From NCBI GenBank assembly GCA_002077065.1, contig NAJO01000041.1, forward strand, positions 124,001 to 188,000: DNA of 64,000 nucleotides. Direction: 5' to 3'. Position 1 is the first letter of the stretch; each line of letters opens with the position of its first letter. Both the position numbers and the translations under genes were made by a program. The notes under the pieces were generated by a model. It worked only from the letters and a program-made list of their open reading frames with translations, made no database searches and was not told the DNA's origin. Source of the DNA: Cryoendolithus antarcticus. Lineage: Eukaryota; Ascomycota; Dothideomycetes; Cladosporiales; Cladosporiaceae. This document shows positions 44,667-53,472 of the stretch, piece after piece.

Positions 44667-45501
44667 GTTGATCCGAGCGACTCCTCCTCGCCTCACTCGC
44701 ACCTCCACGGCGCACGCTTCTCATGCACTCAATCGCATTCTCTCACGGAATGTCCAATGGTGCCATAGTATCCTCTGATCTATTCACAAGTATTTCCAAG
44801 TAATAATGAGAAAGCGAAGCAATCGACTGCAAAGGAATTGAGGTATTGAAATGGGTACTCTCATGGAAGCGCGCAGTGGGCAACCCCAGCCACCACCCCT
44901 CATCGTACCCCCACCATATCGGCTTCATTGTCGCCGGTGCGTGTGTTGAACAATAGCGGAGAATGTTGATAGTGCTGATATAAAGCAGCTCATTGTTGGA
45001 TGCGTGAAAGTATAGTTGGGAGGAGAGAGAATGGAACGAGAAGGACTGGATGACATGACGGGAGCTCTGGAGAGCTTCACGTACAGGGTCCACCTTGTTC
45101 AAGTAGTCACGAGATTTGGGAAGTCGTGGGATGAGATAAGGTATGTGCAGACTTCGTTTCATTTATATCATGGTCCAGCCCATCATTTTCTGCACACTAC
45201 TTGCCGCTTCTCGCTCGCGCAGCTGTAGCTGTAGCTGCAGCCTACCGGGCGAGCGTCCACTCAGTTGTACCGCAAGCCATGGACACCGCAGCAGCGAGTC
45301 GCAACGGTCCATTGGCTGCGGGCAGCTACCAAGCATCCAGATGCCAGTGGTCGTCGACAGATTCAAGCCCTCGACGATCTTCGCGTGGCGTCGAATGGTC
45401 AACGTTTTCGTGTCCGCCACTCCGGTTGAACCTCCCACTGTGCGAGCACGCTTGCCCGATCGATTGCCATTTCTTAAATCCACAGTCCTGATGTCGGAAG
45501 C
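44667..45501. other. Intergenic, DIM-2 upstream region
   Basis: 835 bp upstream of DIM-2 and downstream of the RBM42-like gene (both minus). A minus-strand ATG frame near 44928 would give a Trp-rich peptide of about 61 aa (MKPIWWGYDEGWWLGLPTAR...). It could be an upstream ORF but has no other support. No other gene was seen. Confidence 0.45.
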
Positions 45502-46404
45502 TCACCCAATCACCTTATACGCTCCTGCTGGCCCCTTCACGCCCGCCTTCTCAACCCCAGCCCCAGTCTTCGCCCCAAGCACATCCTCCCCGTTCCCATT
45601 CCCCTTGCCCTTCTCCCTCCCGCGATTCTTCTTATCATGCTTCCCACCCCTCCCCCTCTCCTTCTCCTCAACAACCCTCAAATCAACCTTACTCCTCTTG
45701 ACAGTCACCGGATGACTCCCAATATACTTCCCCACCATCTCCCTCGCCGCCTGAAATCCCCTCTCCCCGTCCTCAAAAGCCACAAAGCCATACCCTTTGC
45801 TCTTCGTCGTCCTCTTGTCCCTCACAACGCGCGCTTTGGAGACGCCGTAGGCTGCGAAAGCCTTTGCGAGTGAGTCGTCGGTTACTTCGCCCGCGAGGTT
45901 GCCGACCATGATGCGGAATTGCGTTGGGTCCCAGTCTGTGAGGGTTGCGTCGGCCCAGGTTTGGCCGCCGCCTTGGCGAAGGACGGTGAGCTTCTTCTCG
46001 GGGGCGTTGGGGTTGGGCAGCGCGGCGGCGGGTGTCTTTGTCTCGAGGGTTGATGTGGTTGTTGATGCTGTGGGACGCTGGCCGAGCTGTGTCATGTTGG
46101 GGTTGTCGCCTTTCGCAACGCCGAGTCTTACGGCTTTCTTGTCGCTTTGTAGGTCTTGCTGGGGTGCATACGCGGACTGCCAGGCGGCTACCTGGGCTTC
46201 ATACTCGGGGTCGTAGGCATTTGGTGCGCCGTATGTGGGTTGCGCGGGTGGTGGTGGCGCGAAAGGGTTGCGGATCGTGGGTGGTGTGGGCTGAGCATAT
46301 GGCTGCTGTTGCTGTGGGTATTGCGCTTGCTGTTGCTGTTGAGCATATGAAGGGGTGGACCCGGGTGGGTAGGCATACTGATTGGGGTTGTGTTGGTACG
46401 CCAT
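45502..46404 (-). CDS. RNA-binding protein with one RRM, RBM42-like
   Basis: 300 aa from ATG 46402-46404. The N-terminus is a Gln/Pro/Tyr-rich disordered region (YAQQQQQAQYPQQQQPYAQ). Just before the RRM is TVLRQGGGQTWADATLTDWD, the segment typical of RBM42 proteins. The RRM runs about 168-245, with RNP2 FRIMVGNLAG and RNP1 KSKGYGFVAFED. The C-terminus is Lys/Arg/Gly-rich. RBM42 orthologues act in splicing and mRNA handling. The stop is GG-GTGA followed by GC, which also reads as a splice donor (GTGAGC), so a further small terminal exon cannot be excluded. Confidence 0.87.
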   Translation of the reverse strand: MAYQHNPNQYAYPPGSTPSYAQQQQQAQYPQQQQPYAQPTPPTIRNPFAPPPPAQPTYGAPNAYDPEYEAQVAAWQSAYAPQQDLQSDKKAVRLGVAKGDNPNMTQLGQRPTASTTTSTLETKTPAAALPNPNAPEKKLTVLRQGGGQTWADATLTDWDPTQFRIMVGNLAGEVTDDSLAKAFAAYGVSKARVVRDKRTTKSKGYGFVAFEDGERGFQAAREMVGKYIGSHPVTVKRSKVDLRVVEEKERGRGGKHDKKNRGREKGKGNGNGEDVLGAKTGAGVEKAGVKGPAGAYKVIG

Positions 46405-46772
46405 CGTGGAGATGACCTATCGCGCTTATGCGGTTGAAGGGGGTTGGAGAGGCTACTTCTGCGCTCGCGACGAGTGTCTCGATATTGTGCTATCGGTCGA
46501 TAGTGTGCTTATTGACTGCATGTCGAAGTACTGTATCATGCGACCAAAGATATGAGTTCCGAGGGCGCTAGTGACCCCAGTCGCCGATCTCACGTGTCAG
46601 AGTGGAGCCTCCTCCCCAGGTCCCCCTCGATCCCTGCATTCCACCGACGTTGCCGGGTCACATGCTCGCGTGCATTTCATCATCTCTCCTTCAACCTGCA
46701 AGACACTCGTTCGGGAAGGCATCAGAAGGTCTCATTGAACGCGGTATACAGCACGCGCCATCCACCGCGATC
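46405..46772. promoter_or_regulatory. Divergent promoter region of RBM42-like gene and INP1
   Basis: 368 bp between the two start codons. The INP1 frame is open from 46602, but without an ATG of good context until 46773. An in-frame ATG at 46662 would add 37 residues (MLACISSSLLQ...), a possible alternative start. CACGTG occurs near 46591. Confidence 0.4.
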
Positions 46773-48695
46773 ATGGCCCCCTCCAGCCTACCCTCCACGC
46801 CCATCCAACCCCAAACACCCCGCCGCATAGCCATGTCCCGCTCCGTCACCGTCCCCCCCAAACTCGCAATGTCAGCTCGCACCCTCCCAACGCCCGAGAT
46901 CGGTGCGGCGGACGGCATCGAGACGCTCTACGTCCACCCCCGCGCCAACATAATCAAATTCACCACCTCCAGCTCCTCGCGGCCGAGCAGCTCCCCAGGC
47001 TCTCCTCAAAATCCACCGCCAAATACAGCTGGCACAGCACCATGGCGGTCTTCGTCCGAGACTACACTCGCGGCAGGACCAATGGAGATCTACCGCGTAC
47101 CTGGCTCCGTGTCCTTCCTGCATTCCGGCGCGCTACTCCACGCGATAATGCCGCGTAGTCAGTGCTGGTGCGTGGACGGCGTGAGCAAATTCGCCTTCCG
47201 CGTATTGCCAGACACTTACTACCGGATTGAGCTTCCCGGGGAAACGGCTGAGGACTTGGAAGCCGTGGAGGGATTGAAGGCTGTGCTTGGGAAGGTGCTG
47301 TTCTATGAGAGGACTGCTTGCCCGTTCGCGAGGGGATTTGAGGTGGAGTTGCCGTTTGGAGATGAGGGGGTGAAGGTGAGGAAGGGACGGAGGAAGAGCA
47401 GCGGGCCGGCGAAGAAGTGGAGGTTGGAGAGGGGGTATAGATGGAAGCCGGAGGATGGGATTGAGCGGAAGAGACCGGAGGAGCTTGGCGGGAGTTCATC
47501 GGGTGAGAGTGATGTGGATGAAGACAGTGAAGAAGGCAGTCAAGAGGAGGATGTACTGGATGATGTGCCGAACCCGCTTACAGTGCTGGAGACGCCTACG
47601 AAGGTACCGCTGCGGCCTGCTGTGTCGGCGCGATCCGTGACAGCGCCTATGCAGCTTGGTGCAAGGCCACCAACATTATCTAGACTGCGCTCGCGATTCG
47701 AGCCAGACGGCACTGTGACGGTGACTGAGCCTGTAAGACGCCAGCAGGACGATGGCCAGGTTTCTGGACGAACAAGAACATATCAGGCTATACCCACCGA
47801 CATGCCACCTTCACCACCAGACTCCAGTGCTGGTGCCGAGATGTCAGACTTCCATATCGTCGCTGAGGATGCATCAGCTAGCGAAGTAGACACAACGCTG
47901 GACTCCACACCCGAGACACCAGCAACCAACATGCAAAACGGCACGGACGAGCAGCTGCCGACACCTAGCCCGACAGATACAGACGAAACTACTGCCGACC
48001 TCGATCACCCAGCAGCAGGCCCCTCAGCAGCCAATATCACAGCCTACGACTCCAAGTCCCTGATCCGAAGCATCGCGGACCTCTCAATCTCCACCCGCTC
48101 CTCCTCGGCTTCTCTACAAAAGCCCGCACCACCTCCTACAAAAGACCCCAATCAAGGACCAGTAGGTGACCCCGCGCCACCCCAAACCCTCTCTACCTCC
48201 CCGCCCAAACCCTCAGAAGACCCCTTCGCCCAGATCCAAGCCCGCATCCAAGCCCGCCGCTCAATCGGAGGCACAACCTCCTTCCTGCCCCGCACCCGAT
48301 CCCCAACCTCCACAACCTCAAACTCCTCCACCCTCTCCCTGCGCTCCACAGCCTCGCGCACCTCCACAGCCTCCCTCGCCCGCAACAAGTCCATGACCAC
48401 AGCGCTGGTCAGTAAAGCCTACTCGATGTTCCTTGGCCCGCCGGCGCATTTGGTGGCTATGATGCTGAGGATTGCGTCGAGGTTTGCGAGAGGACGGTTC
48501 GGGAGTGTGTTTCTTGTGGAATCTCCGGAGGGGCAACGGGGCAAAGTGCCGGGGAGTTTTCACTTGGATGAGTTGGAGGATGAGGATGTGGGGGAGTGGG
48601 AGGAGGAGGATGATTTTGGGATGCCGTTGAGGAGCCCGGTTAGGGTGCAGGGGTTGAGGGAACGGAGGGGGGAGGGGGGTTGGGAGCTAGATTGA
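46773..48695 (+). CDS. inp1: Inheritance of peroxisomes protein 1 (Inp1)
   Basis: An intronless frame of 640 aa counted from ATG 46773 (MAPSSLPSTPIQPQTPRRIA). The conserved Inp1 region at about 45-195 includes GIETLYVHPRANIIKFT, YRVPGSVSFLHSGALLHAIM, SQCWCVDGVSKFAFRVLPD, YYRIELPGE and KVLFYERTACPFARGFEVEL. The rest is long and Ser/Thr/Pro-rich, with an acidic patch after GGSSSGESDVDEDSEEGSQE and a C-terminal conserved end before the acidic tail. In yeast Inp1 tethers peroxisomes to the mother-cell cortex or ER; in filamentous fungi it is tied to peroxisome positioning. Strong purine bias toward the 3' end encodes Gly/Glu-rich sequence. Confidence 0.88.
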   Translation: MAPSSLPSTPIQPQTPRRIAMSRSVTVPPKLAMSARTLPTPEIGAADGIETLYVHPRANIIKFTTSSSSRPSSSPGSPQNPPPNTAGTAPWRSSSETTLAAGPMEIYRVPGSVSFLHSGALLHAIMPRSQCWCVDGVSKFAFRVLPDTYYRIELPGETAEDLEAVEGLKAVLGKVLFYERTACPFARGFEVELPFGDEGVKVRKGRRKSSGPAKKWRLERGYRWKPEDGIERKRPEELGGSSSGESDVDEDSEEGSQEEDVLDDVPNPLTVLETPTKVPLRPAVSARSVTAPMQLGARPPTLSRLRSRFEPDGTVTVTEPVRRQQDDGQVSGRTRTYQAIPTDMPPSPPDSSAGAEMSDFHIVAEDASASEVDTTLDSTPETPATNMQNGTDEQLPTPSPTDTDETTADLDHPAAGPSAANITAYDSKSLIRSIADLSISTRSSSASLQKPAPPPTKDPNQGPVGDPAPPQTLSTSPPKPSEDPFAQIQARIQARRSIGGTTSFLPRTRSPTSTTSNSSTLSLRSTASRTSTASLARNKSMTTALVSKAYSMFLGPPAHLVAMMLRIASRFARGRFGSVFLVESPEGQRGKVPGSFHLDELEDEDVGEWEEEDDFGMPLRSPVRVQGLRERRGEGGWELD

Positions 48696-48765
48696 AATGG
48701 AGTGCGGAGGTGGAGAGTTGGATAGAGTGGAGATCTAGTGTGTTGTACGAGTCTATTGGATGATA

Positions 48766-50199
48766 TCAAACTACGCATAAGATCGATCCGGCACTTGCAC
48801 ATGGGGTCCAAATGCCTGTCGGTATGTCGCTTGGGTGGTCTTCGACAGTTAGTCCGAACTCTCGTCTCGGCCATCGCAACAGTCTCTCAATTCTTGCGTC
48901 TTGCCGGCTGGCGTGTTCCAGGTAGATGCACAGCGCCCTCCCCTCGATCAGCCCTCTGCGTTGGATCCACCACTGATATTTGAACACCTTCGCATACCAG
49001 CATGCGATTAATAGTAAAGCCTTCGGCTCCTTGCGGTCGATGAGCTTGAACAACTCTGGATTGACGTTTCCAAGAAAGGACAAGAACTCGATGAGCGTCT
49101 CCGGCGTGCAGGCAATATTCAGACAACGAGCTTGCGCCATAGCAGCACTGTGGTACGGATTATTCTCGCCCGTCGAGCTCGGTCCAAGACCAAAGATATC
49201 GACGTAGTCGCGTGACAGCGCTATGCTCGGAGCATGTGAGTAGTCTACCGCTCGATACAACCAAGAGTGGTCAATCTTGAGCTTACTGAACGCACTTTCC
49301 GGCCGCGTGGGATCAGCAATGCGGTACACAGCTTTCTTGCCATCGCTCATCTTCAGCCAGTCGAGGTCTGAGGCTTCGTAGGACTTGAGAGGCCAAGCTT
49401 CTTGGGGGCAAGAGGCTTCGAAGGAGGCGAATTGGATTGCGCCTAAGAGGGCTGCGGTGGCCCAGAGAGCGTCCTTGGATTCTTCTGGAATTTTGGAGCG
49501 GAGCGCTGATTGGAAGAGTTGCGTGCCTTTCACCCAGTGCTGGGCGGTGGAGATGTCGATTTTGCGGATGCCATGGAGGTATTGGTCGTGAAGGGATGTG
49601 AGAGTTAGGACGATGTGTTTGAGGAAGTCGTACTTGGATGCTGTCAGTGTTTTGCTTGGACCCGACAGCTAGAACTGACGAAGACTCACTGTATGTGCAA
49701 GCTGGAATATCTCCTTCTGATACACCACTGACGACTGCTTCGTCCCGACAGTCATCACAGTCCGATCCCGGAACTTCTGCAGCATCTCCACATCCGCAAG
49801 CCCGATCCGGTAAGCGTTCAGATCCCGAGTCTCGCCTTCCAGGCCAGCATGTCGGTTCATCACACCGAGAGCAACCTGCAGCTGATCTGCATATCTCGGT
49901 TTCGGTGGCGTCCAGCTAGTCCTGTAGCCATCGTGATTGGCACCATGCCTGGGCTTGGGGATCTCGATCACTAGGTCGGCCAGAGAGAAAGTGCTTTCGC
50001 CCGCGAATCGCAACCCAGTGACCTTGCCATCGTAGCTACAGTCCACGCCGAATGCTTTGCACTGTTTACACGATGGTGCCTCCTCACCACATTTGACTCG
50101 ACGGAGTTTACAGTTGCCGCATCCTCTGCGGGACTTCTTGTGTGCACGCCGTTCCCTTGGCTTGACGATCGTAATCGTCGACGATGCGAGTGGCGCCAT
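48766..50199 (-). CDS. Zn2Cys6 transcription factor
   Basis: Two exons (50199-49690 and 49632-48766) give 458 aa. The binuclear zinc cluster at about 25-55 is CGNCKLRRVKCGEEAPSC followed by KQCKAFGVDC, with spacing C-x2-C-x6-C-x6-C-x2-C-x6-C and a basic flank (KPRERRAHKKSRRG). The remainder is the compact fungal DUF3468-like region with YDFLKHIVLTLTSLHDQYL and ARCLNIACTPETLIEFLSFL, resembling sterol-uptake-control regulators (UPC2-like family). The acceptor ATCCAAG before TACGAC is chosen because the nearer CAG breaks frame. The target genes are unknown. Its 3' end converges on INP1 with 70 bp between stops. Confidence 0.85.
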
Positions 50200-50556
50200 G
50201 ATAAGTCGGAGTAGATGCAGGAGCCGTTAGGCCCATACGAACGGGAGCCTACATTGTTTTGTTGTGCGAAAGGAGGGATGGTGCGGAAGGATGATGTGGA
50301 GTTGAGGTAGAGGCAAAGTGCGCTAATGCACGACGGTAGCGGGCGCTATGCCGTTTGTCGTATTTGGGGCAATGGCTGCTATGATATGTCCGAGCCCGCA
50401 GGCGAGGTACTTAAGGTGGATTTCGCATAGCCATGAAAGAATATCGAGACCAGCATGAGATCATGTGTACAAGTGTACATATATATGTCCGACATCATGC
50501 GATGCTACAATGCTTCGATCCCCAAACGCCCTACGCTGCAGAAATCACAACATCCC
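50200..50556. other. Intergenic, upstream of the Zn2Cys6 gene
   Basis: 357 bp holding the promoter of the regulator and the 3' UTR of the NIPA gene. It includes an alternating GTACAAGTGTACATATATATG stretch near 50467-50487. No gene was seen. Confidence 0.5.
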
Positions 50557-52739
50557 TCAGCGCAAAGCGCTATGCCCACCACCACCCTGATACGTTTCCG
50601 GACTTCGTAGTGGCTGATCATAGAACTCATCATCATCCTCATCATCGTAAGTATCCCGTCTTCTCCTCTTACCATCTGATTCACTGCCGGACCCCACTAC
50701 TTCAGGACTCGACGTCGTCCCTGAAGTGACTTGCCACTCGTCGCTGCCGTTTCCGTCCTCAGCAGCCTCGTCGTGCTTAGGCACTTGCTTGTGGGAGTCG
50801 CCAGTCACGAGTCCTAGGCGTTCCTCCTCGGTGATGACATGCGTTCGCTCGTCCTTCGCCCGGCCGATGAAGCTCAAAGCACCGCGGCTAACGGGCCGGA
50901 CACTGGGATTGTCTTCCGTGATGCTGAACCTATTCCGATGAAAGACATTCTGGAACGAGAATTGACGCTTCGCGGTACCGTCTGATTTGCCTTGAACATG
51001 AGGCGGAGGTCGAGGCGGGGCAAGACTGGAGCCACGAGAAGATGCCCGTTCCCGATTGTCCGCGTCGTTCGCCCAGTGGAGGTGCTGGCCACCGGATGCG
51101 CCCTGATAGCTCGTGTCTTCGTCGTGGCCGTCATGAAGCTTCCGCAATCCTGCGGGTAGACCATAGACGTGTTCTCGGCCTGCTTCGAGGTCTGAATCGG
51201 TCTTATTGGGACCGACATTGACTTCTCCCAGAGGCACGGGGCTGTGACCTGGCCGTCGACTTCGGCTGCCGCTCTGCACGCTCTTGCGACCTATCCTGCC
51301 GAAGAAGCCAGGATGAACTTCGCTATCAGGCTCACTCACATCATCAGGGAAGCGAGACATTCCAAGGGGTGGATGGACTGTCTTCCGCCTAACGAGTGAT
51401 CCCGAACCAGTACTAGTGGTCTTTCGTCTCCTCAGGCCGTCCCACTCCACTGTCTCGTTCTCGCCGATAGGCTCCATGCGCTCTTCCGTCATCCGGTGAA
51501 GCTCCTCTGCCTGCCGTTTCGTTCGGATTTTGCTCATTGCGCGTACTATCGCAGCACCTCCACGTATCGTGTCTGCTCGCGGCTCGGACTCTGGCTCCTC
51601 TTGTTCGGCCATTGTCCGGACTTGATCTAGCTCGCCTTGGAAGACTGCTGAATCTGGCACATCCTTGGAACTCTTTGCAAGCTGGAGGAGCACAACGCCT
51701 GCACAGATGACGAGAAAGCCCATGACGACCGTAGTGATCGACACTGCCGTGCCGTGGAATCCTCGGAAGAGGATGGCAGACGTGACGATCGTCGCACTCG
51801 TGAAGTAGACGTAGTAGGTCGGCGTGACCAGGGCAGCGTTGAAGAGATTGAGTGCTTTCTGTTGGGTGTCAGTATGCACTGGGTAAGGTTGTGTTGGTGT
51901 CACGTGACCAGCACGTGACCTACAAAACTTACGTTCAGGTAGATTATCTCGGTCAGTAATGTTGCAATCACGAATACCAACAACACATAAGTAAACCACT
52001 TGTTGAACTGTGCCTCTCCTCGTATCTGCGCAATGATCGCAGAACCAAGTCCTTGTGTCGCGACAACCGATAGGCCACCAATGGTGCTGCAGATGCTCAG
52101 ATACACTAACATGGACTTCTTGCCGTATCGCGGCCCAGCCCAGAACGCTGTGAACGCAGCTCCGATAATGATAAGACCGGCGTAGACTAGGAATCCGGGA
52201 GCGATGACATAGTGCTGCATCTGCTCTATGTTCGCAACAGCACTTTGCTCCGGCGCATTGAGCACAATGATCACCGATCCAATGATGCAAAGAAAGCAGG
52301 AGACCTTGCCCACGAAGCTGAGCCGTTCCTTGAGAAAGATCGCACTCAAGATCGTCGTGATTACCACAGACAGCGCACCCAGTGGCGTCACCATGATAGC
52401 GTCCACAAACATGTAGGCGGCGAAATTGCATATCTCTCCGATGATCATGAGCGTCATGCCACCCCACCAGTATGCATTCTTGAGATAGCCATAGCCTTCG
52501 CCAGCCGCTTCATTGTACTTGTCGTTACTCTTGAGCAGGTCAATTTTTTTCAACACAAAAGATATGCCTATGAAGACTCCAGAAGTAATGGCCAGTACGA
52601 TTCCCACGACTTTGTAGATTGGTGGTCGTTCTGCGGTTGCCGCGCTTCCGGATGTGGTAGCGGCAGCGCTGCTGGTCGCACTGTCGGCTCTGATAACGAC
52701 CCGCGTTGTCTCAAGCACCGCCCGCCCCGCGAAGTCCAT
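50557..52739 (-). CDS. NIPA-type magnesium transporter (DUF803)
   Basis: Two exons (52739-51933 and 51858-50557) give 702 aa. About nine TM helices lie within residues 40-340, with NIPA signatures GIVLAITSGVFIGISFVLKK, YLKNAYWWGGMTLMIIGEI, NFAAYMFVDAIMVTPLGALS, SAIFLKERLSFVGKVSCFLC and, after the intron, LNLFNAALVTPTYYVYFTSA. The family moves Mg2+ (and other divalent ions) across plasma or endosomal membranes. The cytosolic C-terminal tail of about 330 residues is disordered, Ser/Arg/Asp-rich and fungal-specific, likely a regulatory phosphorylation platform. The intron junction LN-KALNLFN is exactly the family sequence. Confidence 0.92.
51899..51917. promoter_or_regulatory. Two CACGTGAC E-boxes in the NIPA intron
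   Basis: GTCACGTGAC is a perfect 10 bp palindrome at 51899-51908. A second CACGTGAC starts 11 bp further at 51912. Both lie in the only intron of the NIPA gene. Paired E-boxes at one-turn spacing could bind bHLH dimers; function is unproven. Confidence 0.35.
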
Positions 52740-53472
52740 GGGAAGGTCTGAGAGGGAGATCTGGGGGGTTGGCGCTTATCGTGCTGTAGAAGACAGCATG
52801 TGTGGAGGATAGTAAGGGATACCTGGACTCAGCCTCTTGTTGTTTTGTCGGCGATAGATCAGATACACTTGGCTATTGGTTCGTCTGATCCAGAGCGAGC
52901 CCTTACGTCTTTCCAGAAGTGCTCGAGGGAATCCAGACGGCTGCGCGCAGATAAGGCTAGGAGTGCTAGGTCAACCGGTTTGCGCAGTTTGTACACTTGC
53001 TGGGAGTTGTGATTCAGTGCTTCCTTCGATCTATAATCTCACGCTGGTCTTGTGGTCGTGTCTGTTCCGAATGTTGCGCTTCGATGCTGGTGGAGGTTAT
53101 CGTCGTCAAAGCGAGCGCGACGCAGTGGTGTGGCTGAGCAGGAGAGGTCGCGTTGGACGATTGTGGCGCGCTAAGGGGTCCAGACGGGAGGATGGCCAGG
53201 ATGTGTAGGAAGACGATGCTTCAATAATTACTGTTGTTAGCACATATTGAGTAGGTTAGAGCGATGCAGATGTCATACTAAGCTCGCATCAACGTCTTAA
53301 GCATTGTCCCTGTTGACTTGGCCGAGACGCCTCGTGGCAACCACGAAGTCAGGATTCCTCGTAGAAGAACTCTCCTGACTCATCTCCTATATGTGTGCAC
53401 CGATAACATCAACGCGTTGAGTCTCAGCCAACAACAAGCGCTATCCTGCTATCAGTAGGAGAAATCAACGAC
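52740..53472. promoter_or_regulatory. Divergent promoter region, NIPA and COG4
   Basis: 733 bp between the two start codons. The short frames at 52800-53208 overlap each other and show no family features. No specific element was recognised with confidence. Confidence 0.45.

Noticed and set aside
44743..45162. 139-codon minus-strand frame upstream of DIM-2
   Set aside because: Non-ATG start and low-complexity text. Only a possible 61-codon upstream ORF remains, without support.
46602..46772. N-terminal extension of Inp1
   Set aside because: The frame is open from a GTG, but the conserved start context is MAPSSLPSTP at 46773. The extension would run into the divergent promoter. The ATG at 46662 is kept as an alternative only.
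50460..50535. Possible tRNA-like or hairpin sequence (GTACATATATATG ... CTTCGATCCCC)
   Set aside because: It lacks an A box, the B box GGTTCGANTCC is incomplete, and no cloverleaf could be drawn.
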